From JAVBLW01 sp031553215 (GTDB lineage: Bacteria > Bacillota_I > Bacilli_A > Acholeplasmatales > Anaeroplasmataceae): 64,000 nt of DNA. Where the stretch lies: contig JAVBLW010000006.1 in NCBI GenBank assembly GCA_031553215.1, positions 1 through 64,000 of the forward strand, given 5' to 3'. The notes below the pieces were generated by a model. That model did no database searches. It saw nothing but the letters and a program-made list of their open reading frames with translations, and was not told where the DNA came from. Each line of letters opens with the position of its first letter. The first letter of the stretch is position 1. This document shows, piece by piece, positions 9,028 through 17,936 of the stretch. Position numbers and translations under genes: made by a program.

Positions 9028-10814
9028 TACATTACCCTCTTAAACATTTTTTCTAAGTCAAGAGTTGATAGTTTAACAATTGAAGGTCTACCATGGGGAC
9101 AAGTAAATGGATTTTTACACTTATTAAGATTAATCATTAATAATTCTATTTCTTCTTGACCTAAATAATGATTAGCTTTTATTGATGATTTACATGCTAT
9201 TTGTTTAGCAATTCTATCTCTATTTTTTATAATATTAATACTTTTTTCCTTAACAAAATTAACAATTAGATTACGAATAAAATCTTCAATATTATCAAAG
9301 TCTACCCACGAAGGTATTTCGCGAACAAAATAACTATTACTTCCTGATTCTTCTAATCCAAAACCTAATTCATAAAATTCATCAATATGTTCCTCTATAA
9401 AAAGCATTTCATCTTTCGAGAATTCTATATTGTAAGGTAGTAATAATGGTATTGAGATTTTATCTGGATTCTTTAATATTTCATAATATTTTTCATAATT
9501 GATTCTTTCTGCCGCTGCATGTTGATCAACTAGATACATACCATCGGCATTTTGAAATATTAAATATGTTCCGTGTATTTGCCCAACATATTCTAAATAT
9601 GGAATTCTTTCGGCTTCTTCAATCTCCTCATTAACTTCTTTTTGGAGTATAGTAGTTACCTTTTCAATTGGTTTAACTTGAATGAATTCTTCTATTTTTT
9701 TTGTTTCTACAGCTTTATTTGGTTCAGAATTTGGTTTATATTCAACCTCTTCTTCTCTTATCACATCAAAGATATTTTCTTTTACATATGCAGTTGGCTT
9801 TATTTCTTCATATTTTATTTCTGGAATAATAGTAGTACTTTCTAACATAGAACGAACAATAGGGATAATGATATCTCTTAATTCTTCCTCATTAGAAATT
9901 TTTATTACCGTTTTTGAAGGGTGTACATTCACATCAATTAGCAATGGATCAATATCTAAATAAATACAGGCAATTGGATATCTTCCAATTGGTAAGTATG
10001 TTTGATAAGCATCTATTAATGCCTGAGTTAAATGAACATTCTTTACATATCTATTATTTGTTATTACCGTTACTTCATTTTTATTAGAACGTGAAATAGT
10101 TGGCTTTACAGCAACTATTTTTAATTTATATCCAGCACCTTCATAATCTTTAATCATTATATTTTTCGCTACTTCTAAGCCATATATTTCACCAAACAAC
10201 CTAGTTATATCATTGTTTCCAGATACTTGAATTATAGATTTTTGATTATTAGTTAATGTAAAATTAATATCAGGTCTGCTCAAAGCAAATTTTTGAACTA
10301 AATAAGTTATACTCGATAATTCAGCTGGTAAAGATTTTAAATATTTTAGACGAGCAGGTGTATTAAAAAATAAATCCTCAACACTAATATTCGTTCCTTT
10401 ATTACAAGCAGCCTGTCCACTCTCTACTTTATTTCCAGCTTTATATACTATTTTACATCCTTCTTTGCCATTGTTAGTTTGAAGAGTCATCTTACTAACA
10501 GAAGCAATTGAAGGAATTGCTTCTCCTCTAAATCCTAAAGTATTTATTCTAAACAAATCAAATTCTGTTTTAATTTTACTAGTTGCATGTCTCATAAATG
10601 CCATATTAGCATCTTCACTAGACATACCTACCCCATCATCTACAACATTAATTAACTTTATTCCACTATCAATTAAATTAATAGTTATTTTCTTAGACTG
10701 AGCATCAATGGAATTTTCAACTAATTCCTTAACTACGCTACTAGTTTTTTCTACAACTTCTCCAGCCGCAATCATATTTGCTAAATGCTCATTTAGTTGA
10801 ACTATATTTCCCAT
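9027..10814 (-). CDS. mutL: DNA mismatch repair protein MutL
   Basis: Couples MutS recognition to strand incision. The GHKL ATPase domain shows ELVENSIDA, DDGVGM and GFRGEAIPSI. The C-terminal domain carries DQHAAAERINYE (the DQHA-x2-E-x4-E endonuclease motif), ACKSSIKAN and CPHGRPS, so this is a nicking MutL as expected for an organism without MutH. 595 aa with a charged, low-complexity linker around residues 340-400. SD AAGGAG lies 8 bases before the ATG. Operon: mutS ends 14 bases upstream and miaA overlaps downstream. Confidence 0.97.
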   Translation of the reverse strand: MGNIVQLNEHLANMIAAGEVVEKTSSVVKELVENSIDAQSKKITINLIDSGIKLINVVDDGVGMSSEDANMAFMRHATSKIKTEFDLFRINTLGFRGEAIPSIASVSKMTLQTNNGKEGCKIVYKAGNKVESGQAACNKGTNISVEDLFFNTPARLKYLKSLPAELSSITYLVQKFALSRPDINFTLTNNQKSIIQVSGNNDITRLFGEIYGLEVAKNIMIKDYEGAGYKLKIVAVKPTISRSNKNEVTVITNNRYVKNVHLTQALIDAYQTYLPIGRYPIACIYLDIDPLLIDVNVHPSKTVIKISNEEELRDIIIPIVRSMLESTTIIPEIKYEEIKPTAYVKENIFDVIREEEVEYKPNSEPNKAVETKKIEEFIQVKPIEKVTTILQKEVNEEIEEAERIPYLEYVGQIHGTYLIFQNADGMYLVDQHAAAERINYEKYYEILKNPDKISIPLLLPYNIEFSKDEMLFIEEHIDEFYELGFGLEESGSNSYFVREIPSWVDFDNIEDFIRNLIVNFVKEKSINIIKNRDRIAKQIACKSSIKANHYLGQEEIELLMINLNKCKNPFTCPHGRPSIVKLSTLDLEKMFKRVM

Positions 10815-10828
10815 GATGTCACTCCTTT

Positions 10829-13399
10829 TTATAATTTATTTTTTAATTCATATAAAATATTTAATGCCTCTAGAGGTGTTAATCTATTAACATCAATATT
10901 TTCTATTTCTTTTTTTATAGCATATGCTTTTTCTTCTTCTATATTATGTGGTTCACTTTCGAAGGCATCAAAATTAAATAAATCTAATTTAACACCAGAC
11001 ATAACATTTGATTCTTCTAATGAATTTAATATTTGCTTACTTCTAGCAATTAATGATTTAGGAATTCCCGCTAAAGAAGCTACATTAATACCATAACTCT
11101 TATCTGCTCCACCATCTAATACTTTATGTAAGAATACAACACCATTATCAACTTCTCTAGCATCAACATGAATGTTTTTTAAACGTTTTAAAGTTTTTTC
11201 TAATTCTACTAATTCATGATAATGAGTAGAAAAAAGCATCATACAACCTATCTTCTCATGAACATATTCAATGATAGCTTGAGCAAGTGCCATACCATCA
11301 AAAGTCGATGTACCTCTACCTAACTCATCGAATAATATTAAACTATTTTTAGTCGCATTAGAAATTGCATAATTAGCTTCCATCATTTCAACCATAAATG
11401 TTGATTGACCACTAATTAAATCATCACTTGCTCCAATTCTCGTAAATATTTGATCGAAAATTGATAGCTTTGCAATGTCAGCTGGAACATAACATCCTAT
11501 TTGAGCCATTATAGCAATTAAGGCTAATTGCCTCATATAAGTTGACTTACCACTCATATTGGGTCCTGTAATTAACAAGTTATTAAATTTATTTATAATT
11601 ACGTCATTTGATACATATTCTGATTGTAATATTGTTTCAACTACTGGATGACGTCCATTTATAATAGTAACTTCTCTATTAAGAACAAACTCTGGTCTAA
11701 CATATCTATTCTTCATGCTTATTTCACTAAATGAAACAAAGCAATCAATAGTAGAAATATAATTTGCAAGTTCTTGTAAGCTTTCTATATATTTTAAACA
11801 TACTTCACGTAATTCTAAGAATAATTCATACTCTAATTTTTCTATTTTTTCAGCTGAACCAACTACTATTTGTTCATAGTGTTTTAATTCAGGAGTAATA
11901 AATCTTTCAGCATTAGCTAAGGTTTGCTTGCGGTCATAATTAGTATCTTCTGGTAACATCGATAAATATGATTTAGTAATTTCTATATAGTATCCAAAAA
12001 CTCGGTTATATCCAACCTTAAGACCTTTTATTCCCGTTCTTTGTTTTTCATCTTCTTCGTATTTTAGAATCCAATCTTTGCTATTCTTTACAATATCTTT
12101 AATTTCATCTAATTCTTTATTATATTCTTCTTTAATCATTTGACCTTCTTTAATAGTTAGAGGAGGATTTTCTACCAAACTTCTCTCAAGTAAAATAAAA
12201 AGGTCAGTATGTGGATCAATTTTATCTGATAAAGAAATTGAATCTGATACTTCTAATTGTTTTACTAATTCTTTAATACTTGGAACATTAGATAAACTTC
12301 TTCTTAATTGAACTAAATCCTTTGCATTAGCATTTCCAACTGAAATTCTACCAACAATTCTTTCTAAATCATAAATTGTTTTTAAAGCATTTTTCATTTC
12401 TTCTTTTACAATATAATTATTATTAAAAGCCTCAACATAATCAAGTCTACGATTAATCTTTTCTACATCAACTAATGGTCTATCTATCCAAGTATGAAGC
12501 ATTCTTGAACCCATAGCTGTTTGACATTTATCAAGCAACCATAATAAAGAACCATTTTTTTGTCCTTGTCTTAATGTTTCAGTTAATTCTAAATTTCTTT
12601 TTGTAAACGGATCTAATCTTAAATAATCCTCTGATTGATAAAAAACAACCTTTTGCAAATGGTGTAACTCTCTTCTTTGAGTTAATAAAACATAATTAAG
12701 AAGTATTCCAACTGTATCAATGTATTTATCTTCAATATCCGAAACCAATTTATTTAAATATTCAGGAATAACTTTATTGTTTTCATAAGAAATTACTATT
12801 TGATAATTCTTTTCAATCGTTTTTAAAATATCTGGGGCAAAGTCATTGGAAACAATAATTTCTCTTGCCTTTAGCACTAATATTTCATTGAATAGCAAAT
12901 CAAGGGTTTTTAAAGAAGTCAAATAAATTTCTCCAGTTGTAACATCTGCATATGATAAAACAAATGTCTTCATGGCTTGTCCAATACTAACAATAAAATT
13001 ATTATCTCTATCAGAAATACCACCTTCAGTAATTGTTCCTGGAGTTAATATTTTAACAACATCCCTTTTTACTATTCCAACAGCTTTTGAAGCATCTTCT
13101 ACTTGCTCAACAATCGCTACTTTATAACCTTTATTTACTAATTTCTCAGCGTATGTAGCATATGCGTGAAAAGGAATACCACACATGGGAACTCTATCTT
13201 CTTGACCTGCATCTCTTCCGGTTAAGGCAATTTCTAATTCTCTAGATGCTTTATATGCATCCTCAAAAAACATTTCATAGAAATCTCCTAACCTAAAAAA
13301 GACTATGGCATCTCTATAGTCTTTTTTTATGTCAATATATTGTTGCATCATTGGAGTAAATTTACTCTTATCAATATCATCAATATTCATTTTTAACAC
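10829..13399 (-). CDS. mutS: DNA mismatch repair protein MutS
   Basis: Recognises mismatches and small loops. Full length (856 aa). N-terminal mismatch wedge RLGDFYEMF (F40 and E42), connector and lever domains, then the ABC ATPase with TGPNMSGKST (Walker A), FDELGRGTSTFDG (Walker B/signature) and STHYHEL. The C-terminal tail ends with a short helix. The likely start is GTG at 13399 with AAGGAAG about 5 bases upstream; an ATG at 13390 is the alternative. First of the mismatch-repair genes in the operon, preceded by an unknown gene that lies next to cotE, as mutS does in Bacillus. Confidence 0.97.
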   Translation of the reverse strand: MLKMNIDDIDKSKFTPMMQQYIDIKKDYRDAIVFFRLGDFYEMFFEDAYKASRELEIALTGRDAGQEDRVPMCGIPFHAYATYAEKLVNKGYKVAIVEQVEDASKAVGIVKRDVVKILTPGTITEGGISDRDNNFIVSIGQAMKTFVLSYADVTTGEIYLTSLKTLDLLFNEILVLKAREIIVSNDFAPDILKTIEKNYQIVISYENNKVIPEYLNKLVSDIEDKYIDTVGILLNYVLLTQRRELHHLQKVVFYQSEDYLRLDPFTKRNLELTETLRQGQKNGSLLWLLDKCQTAMGSRMLHTWIDRPLVDVEKINRRLDYVEAFNNNYIVKEEMKNALKTIYDLERIVGRISVGNANAKDLVQLRRSLSNVPSIKELVKQLEVSDSISLSDKIDPHTDLFILLERSLVENPPLTIKEGQMIKEEYNKELDEIKDIVKNSKDWILKYEEDEKQRTGIKGLKVGYNRVFGYYIEITKSYLSMLPEDTNYDRKQTLANAERFITPELKHYEQIVVGSAEKIEKLEYELFLELREVCLKYIESLQELANYISTIDCFVSFSEISMKNRYVRPEFVLNREVTIINGRHPVVETILQSEYVSNDVIINKFNNLLITGPNMSGKSTYMRQLALIAIMAQIGCYVPADIAKLSIFDQIFTRIGASDDLISGQSTFMVEMMEANYAISNATKNSLILFDELGRGTSTFDGMALAQAIIEYVHEKIGCMMLFSTHYHELVELEKTLKRLKNIHVDAREVDNGVVFLHKVLDGGADKSYGINVASLAGIPKSLIARSKQILNSLEESNVMSGVKLDLFNFDAFESEPHNIEEEKAYAIKKEIENIDVNRLTPLEALNILYELKNKL

Positions 13400-13425
13400 C
13401 CATACTTCCTTACTACTTCTTCATA

Positions 13426-14235
13426 TTATCCAAAGAAGTATTTTTTATTGAAAGAATCAATAGTTTTTATCTTAATGACTCTCTTTTTCTTATTCATGGT
13501 CCCTACTTTTAACAATTCATCACTTATATATTTTATCATATCTTTTTTTGATAATTCAAAAAATAAATTATATTTATTAGAATATCTTTTTAATGATCTA
13601 ATACTTCTTTTATTTATTCGCTTTTCTATTCCTATAAAGTATTTATTATTTTGTTTTAATTCTTCAAGTAATAGTTTTATGAATTGTTTTTTTTCTAATC
13701 TATTAGGTATCCTAATATCATATTTTCTAGCAAAATCTACAATAAGGTCATTACTATAATATTCTTCAAAATATGTCAGCAACTCTTTATGATTTACACC
13801 ATCTATTTCTAGATAATCATCAAATAATACTTCATCAAAAACTCTATTATATTCTAAAAATTGATATTCTGTATTTTCTTTTATTTTTAATAACTCATCA
13901 AATACATCTTGCTTAGAACTATAGTAGTCATCTAAAATATTATTCCATAGCTCTATTTTATAACTTTCAAACATTTCTTTATTCGAAATCAAATTAAATA
14001 TAACTTCAAGCATATGTTCATTCATATTATATGATAGAATTTCTCCATCAAAATAATTAAATTTATTAATATCAAAATCATAAGTATCTAATATAAATTT
14101 TAATGCATTAATCCTGATTTTTCTATCAAAAAAAATACCGTTATTTTTTAAATACTTTACCACTTCTAAACAATCTATATTACAAAGTTTAGAACTCATA
14201 TCTTTATTCAATTTTTGAGTATTCATAAAATTCAT
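13426..14235 (-). CDS. Hypothetical protein upstream of mutS
   Basis: A 269-aa protein I do not recognise. It is rich in Lys, Asn, Phe and Tyr, predicted all-helical, without signal peptide or membrane segment. The last ~25 residues are strongly basic (MNKKKRVIKIK...). The start is placed at ATG 14235 because GGTGAA precedes it. The in-frame ATG at 14301 lies in the promoter, since TTGAAA and TATCAT are within that extension. The spacing to mutS (26 bases) suggests cotranscription with the repair genes, but this does not define a function. Confidence 0.75.
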   Translation of the reverse strand: MNFMNTQKLNKDMSSKLCNIDCLEVVKYLKNNGIFFDRKIRINALKFILDTYDFDINKFNYFDGEILSYNMNEHMLEVIFNLISNKEMFESYKIELWNNILDDYYSSKQDVFDELLKIKENTEYQFLEYNRVFDEVLFDDYLEIDGVNHKELLTYFEEYYSNDLIVDFARKYDIRIPNRLEKKQFIKLLLEELKQNNKYFIGIEKRINKRSIRSLKRYSNKYNLFFELSKKDMIKYISDELLKVGTMNKKKRVIKIKTIDSFNKKYFFG

Positions 14236-14260
14236 TTTTTCACCTAAATACCTATCTATT

Positions 14261-14289
14261 ATGATATAATATTTTTCCGCATTTTTCAA
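14261..14289 (-). promoter_or_regulatory. Promoter of the hypothetical-mutS-mutL operon
   Basis: TTGAAA (14284-14289), 17-base spacer, TATCAT (14261-14266), just downstream of the cotE terminator and 25 bases before the chosen ATG. Confidence 0.6.
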
Positions 14290-14313
14290 GGCTTTATACA
14301 TTTATCAGCATAT

Positions 14314-14339
14314 AAAAAAAGAAAACTACTCGCTTTCTT
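14314..14339 (-). terminator. Terminator after cotE
   Basis: The stem AAGAAAGC/GTTTTCTT with a 5-base loop is followed on minus by a T run. It lies just past the cotE stop. Confidence 0.7.
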
Positions 14340-14344
14340 TTTCA

Positions 14345-14860
14345 TTACTTTTCTTTCAAAAAATCCTCATTAATATCAATATCTAATTCATCTATTTCTT
14401 CTTCTAAAGTAGGGATAGGATTAAATATTGTAACTTGCATTTTTGTCTCTCCAATTACTTCTACTAGAATTTCAAACGTGACGTCTAATTCTATTTTATT
14501 ATCTACAATCCTAACACTAGTAGCATTTGGATGTTCCAAAACTTTTGCAAGAATCTCTTCGCTATCCTCTAGATATTCCTTAACTATTCGTTTTGTTTTG
14601 ATATCCTTTTTATATCTTATTACTTCTCTAATAATATCCGTTTTAGTATTATTCTCTAAAGAATACCAAATATTTACTTCAAAGGAACCATCTATATCAA
14701 CGCCATCTACTTTACTAATTACTTCAAAGGAATGGTTTATTATCCAACAGCCCAAAATACTATATGGTTTTCTATTTGTAACTATTTGACATGGTTGATA
14801 TAAAACTTTTCTTCCTTTTGATACAACAGCTTTAGCAACTATCTCTCTAAATTCATTCAT
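14345..14860 (-). CDS. cotE: Outer spore coat morphogenetic protein CotE
   Basis: In Bacillus, CotE assembles the outer coat of the spore on the mother-cell side. This 171-aa protein keeps the family's hallmark stretches: MNEFREIVAKAVVSKGRK, the PYSILGCWIINH box (Bacillus SSILGGWIINH), NIWYSLENNTKT and VLEHPN, and it ends in an acidic Glu/Asp tail as in Bacillus. The Bacillus location next to mutS is retained with one intervening gene. Strong SD GGGGG lies 5 bases before the ATG. No sigma-E type promoter could be recognised with confidence. Its presence implies that the organism, or a recent ancestor, forms endospores. Confidence 0.92.
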   Translation of the reverse strand: MNEFREIVAKAVVSKGRKVLYQPCQIVTNRKPYSILGCWIINHSFEVISKVDGVDIDGSFEVNIWYSLENNTKTDIIREVIRYKKDIKTKRIVKEYLEDSEEILAKVLEHPNATSVRIVDNKIELDVTFEILVEVIGETKMQVTIFNPIPTLEEEIDELDIDINEDFLKEK

Positions 14861-14912
14861 AATTATCCCCCTAGTATAGTATATTCATAAATTAGAGAAT
14901 AGTCACAAAAAT

Positions 14913-14936
14913 AAAAAAAGGAGACGAATCTCCTTT
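14913..14936 (-). terminator. Terminator after rpsU
   Basis: An 8-bp stem AAAGGAGA/TCTCCTTT closed by a TTCG tetraloop and followed on minus by seven T. Confidence 0.92.
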
Positions 14937-14942
14937 CGCATA

Positions 14943-15116
14943 CTATTTGAATTTCTTACGAGCTTCTTGACGTTTTTGTTTACGTACATCGCTTGGTTTT
15001 AGATAATATTGGCGCTTCTTTGCTTCTTGAAGGTTACCTGATCTAGAAACTTCACGTTTAAAACGACGTAATGCATCCTCAATAGTTTCTTTTTCGCGAA
15101 CTACAGTCTTTGACAT
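14943..15116 (-). CDS. rpsU: 30S ribosomal protein S21
   Basis: 57 residues, beginning MSKTVVREKE and ending in the basic EARKKFK tail typical of bS21, with the conserved ALRRFKREV segment. AGGAGG lies 9 bases before the ATG and a tetraloop terminator follows. It sits downstream of mtaB as in Bacillus. The protein helps base-pairing between mRNA and the 16S 3' end. Confidence 0.97.
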   Translation of the reverse strand: MSKTVVREKETIEDALRRFKREVSRSGNLQEAKKRQYYLKPSDVRKQKRQEARKKFK

Positions 15117-15194
15117 TTTCTAGGCCTCCTTCCAACTTTAAAGTCCTTTTATATTATACTAAAAAGAAAATGTGTTGTAAATAGTTTTTTTAAA

Positions 15195-16481
15195 TTATTT
15201 TATTTTTCCGTAAATAATATTATTTTTTATCTCTGTTATTTTAACTTTTATTGTATTTTTTAAGTATTTCTCGTCAATTGGGATAAAAACTTTTAAGTAA
15301 TTAGAAGAATGTCCAACCATAAGTTTGTCGTCATGGATAGTTTCTACTATCACATCTAATTCATTATCAATGAATTTTTGATTATATTTAGAATTTAATT
15401 CTTCTGATAATTCAAGAAGTTTTTTCACTCTTTCTTTTTTTACATTACCATCAACTTGAGGCATAGTACTAGCTTTTGTACCACTTCTCATAGAATATGG
15501 AAATACGTGTAATTCGGAAAAATTTACTTCTTTAATAAATTCATAAGTTTCTAAAAAATCTTCATCTGTTTCATATGGGAAACCTACTATAACATCAGTA
15601 GTAATTGATATATCATTTCTAATTTTTCGTATTTTTTCTACCTTATCTAAAAAGAATTTTTTATCATATCTTCTATTCATAAACTTTAAAATTTTATCAT
15701 TTCCTGCTTGTAATGGCAAATGCAAATGATTAGCAAGTACTTGACTCTTTTCCATTAAAGATAATAGTTTATCATCAATTTCATTGATTTCAATTGAAGA
15801 TAATCTAAGTCTTTTCAAATTAGGAACACGAATTAAAAGTTCTTCTATTAGATCACTTAATCCATAATTTTCTCCACTTTGATATCTTCCAGTGTGAATT
15901 CCTGCGAATACTACTTCTTCATATCCACTTTCAACAATTTTAGATACTTCATTTATAACTTTTTCTTTATCATTACATCTAACTGGTCCTCTTGCATAAG
16001 GAATAATACAATATGAACAAAAGTTATCACATCCATCTTGGATTTTTACAAATGCTCTAGTATGATCAAAAGTTGTAGCTTCTAATTCATCATAATATAA
16101 GGTATTTCTTATATCTAATACTTGGACCTTTTTCTCTTTATTTTTCAAGGCTTCATTAATAAGTTCAAGAGCTTGGGATTTATTACCGTTTCCTAAAATT
16201 AAATCAACACCTTCAATAGTTAATGCCCCTTTATTAGTTTGTGGATAACAACCCATAACACAAATTATAGCATTAGGATTTTGTTTTATAGCACGGTTAA
16301 TTGTTTTGCGACTTTTTGCATCCGCACTATTAGTGACACTACAAGTATTTATAATATAAACATCCGCAACTTCACTTTCATCTAAAACCATATAACCATT
16401 TTTTTCAAACAAATTCATTAAAGCATTTGATTCATAAGTATTTACTTTACACCCAAGTGTAAAAAATGCAATACTAGGCAT
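15195..16481 (-). CDS. mtaB: tRNA t6A37 methylthiotransferase MtaB
   Basis: Radical SAM enzyme that converts t6A37 to ms2t6A37 in ANN-decoding tRNAs. 428 aa. The N-terminal UPF0004 domain supplies three cluster cysteines (GCKVN, NTCSVTNSADAKSR, GCYPQ). The radical SAM motif is CDNFCSYCIIP, followed by the PYARG stretch. A C-terminal TRAM-like domain completes it. Its ATG abuts the rsmE stop codon, as in the Bacillus yqeU-yqeV pair. Confidence 0.95.
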   Translation of the reverse strand: MPSIAFFTLGCKVNTYESNALMNLFEKNGYMVLDESEVADVYIINTCSVTNSADAKSRKTINRAIKQNPNAIICVMGCYPQTNKGALTIEGVDLILGNGNKSQALELINEALKNKEKKVQVLDIRNTLYYDELEATTFDHTRAFVKIQDGCDNFCSYCIIPYARGPVRCNDKEKVINEVSKIVESGYEEVVFAGIHTGRYQSGENYGLSDLIEELLIRVPNLKRLRLSSIEINEIDDKLLSLMEKSQVLANHLHLPLQAGNDKILKFMNRRYDKKFFLDKVEKIRKIRNDISITTDVIVGFPYETDEDFLETYEFIKEVNFSELHVFPYSMRSGTKASTMPQVDGNVKKERVKKLLELSEELNSKYNQKFIDNELDVIVETIHDDKLMVGHSSNYLKVFIPIDEKYLKNTIKVKITEIKNNIIYGKIK

Positions 16482-17216
16482 TTACTTCAGCTCCCACTCA
16501 TATGAAATAGCACTTAACACATACATGCTTGCCGTTTCAGTTCTTAATATTCTTGGACCTAGTCCACATAATATAAAACCTTTTTTTATTAAAAAATCGA
16601 TTTCTGTGTCATCAATTCCACCTTCAGGTCCTATAACAACACATATTTTCATATTCGGTTTTATTTTTTTTATTTCTTTTTTAAAATTTTGAAATTCATT
16701 TTGTTTAGCACTTTCTTCATAGCAAACAATTTTAATGTCATAAGATGAAAAATCAATCTTATCTAATTTTATGATATCTATCATTTTAGATAATCTTTTT
16801 CGATTACTTTGTTCAGCAGCCTCTTTAGCAATTTTATTAAACCTACCTAATTTAGCTATCTTTTTTTGTTCATCTAGTTTAAAAACACTTCTCTTTGTTA
16901 TTACACCAAAAAAATTATTAATTCCTAATTCTACCCCATGTTTTACTATATCATCAATTTTATCTCCCTTAGGATATCCTTGATATAAATCAACCAAAAA
17001 CGGCAATTCATTTTGATTAATGATTGCCTGTTTTTTTTGAAAATTGATATAATTTTTTTCGATTTTAGTTATTTCACAAATGTATTCTTCTTCCTCGTTA
17101 CTAACAATTATATTAGTACCAACAACAGCTCTCATAACATTCTTTATATGAAAAACATCATCAGAGATTATTTTACAATTTGTAAATTCTTCATTAGAAA
17201 TAAAATATTTTTGCAT
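16482..17216 (-). CDS. rsmE: 16S rRNA (uracil1498-N3)-methyltransferase
   Basis: SPOUT-class methyltransferase of 244 aa acting on helix 44 of 16S rRNA. The knot region shows VVIGPEGGIDDTEID and GLGPRILRTETA, which bind SAM. The N-terminal PUA-like domain contains VFHIKNVMR. It overlaps the upstream gene by one base (TAATG) and directly precedes mtaB. In Bacillus prmA (ribosomal L11 methyltransferase) normally lies between dnaJ and rsmE. Here a membrane protein gene replaces it. Confidence 0.95.
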   Translation of the reverse strand: MQKYFISNEEFTNCKIISDDVFHIKNVMRAVVGTNIIVSNEEEEYICEITKIEKNYINFQKKQAIINQNELPFLVDLYQGYPKGDKIDDIVKHGVELGINNFFGVITKRSVFKLDEQKKIAKLGRFNKIAKEAAEQSNRKRLSKMIDIIKLDKIDFSSYDIKIVCYEESAKQNEFQNFKKEIKKIKPNMKICVVIGPEGGIDDTEIDFLIKKGFILCGLGPRILRTETASMYVLSAISYEWELK

Positions 17217-17818
17217 TATTTTGAAATAAAATTACGATATGCAATAGTTTCGATTGTAGCAATACCATAGAATGTTCCTAAGGCAATAACAACTTGTGAT
17301 TGTAAAGCTAAAGTACTTGCTAAATCTAATCCTGCTATTAAATAATATACTATTAAAGCTACAGTTAGTAAAGTTGATAAGATTAATAATACCATAGATG
17401 TCCAATAACCAACTTTAATTAATTGTTCTTTCTCATGAACAGAGGCTTTAAGAATTTGATTATATTCTTCATCTGTAACCTTTTCTATTGCTAGAATATC
17501 ATATGCATAAGCACGACCACTTTCACTTTCAGTTTTTTCATGAATATAAACTAGTTGTCCATCTTCGGCAATATATAAATTAAAAGCTCTCTTATATAGT
17601 TTTTTGTATGTAACCTTTCTTAATTTTGAAAAATCAATAGCAGTTTCTTCAAGTTGTTCAAAAAGTCCTAATTTAACCATTTTTTCAGCTTTGACATTTA
17701 ATTTTCTGTTAGCGTCATTATCTAATAATTTTTCATATTCCTTCATTTTTACACCTTCAGTAGTGTCAAGTACTAAATTTGTATCTTCTTCTAATACATG
17801 GTTTTCCATTTCAGCCAT
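17216..17818 (-). CDS. Hypothetical protein with two C-terminal membrane helices
   Basis: 200 aa, not recognised. The N-terminal ~130 residues are soluble and acidic (rich in Glu, Asp and Lys), followed by two hydrophobic segments (VLLILSTLLTVALIVYYLI and a second around QVVIALGTFYGIATIETIAY). The start at ATG 17818 follows GGAGG by 8 bases; a longer TTG start at 17833 would overlap that SD. It occupies the position that prmA has in Bacillus, between dnaJ and rsmE, with a dnaJ terminator upstream, and is translationally coupled to rsmE. Confidence 0.75.
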   Translation of the reverse strand: MAEMENHVLEEDTNLVLDTTEGVKMKEYEKLLDNDANRKLNVKAEKMVKLGLFEQLEETAIDFSKLRKVTYKKLYKRAFNLYIAEDGQLVYIHEKTESESGRAYAYDILAIEKVTDEEYNQILKASVHEKEQLIKVGYWTSMVLLILSTLLTVALIVYYLIAGLDLASTLALQSQVVIALGTFYGIATIETIAYRNFISK

Positions 17819-17896
17819 TATAGTTTCCTCCAATAATAAATACTTATTTGATTATATCATATAAATTTTCTATAAAAAAGAGTAAATTTGAAAATA

Positions 17897-17926
17897 TAAA
17901 AGGAATATCTTTATTAAGATATTCCT
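17897..17926 (-). terminator. Terminator after dnaJ
   Basis: An 11-bp perfect stem (AGGAATATCTT and complement, 4-base loop) followed on minus by TTTT. It ends the hrcA-grpE-dnaK-dnaJ operon. Confidence 0.85.
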
Positions 17927-17936
17927 ATATATTATG

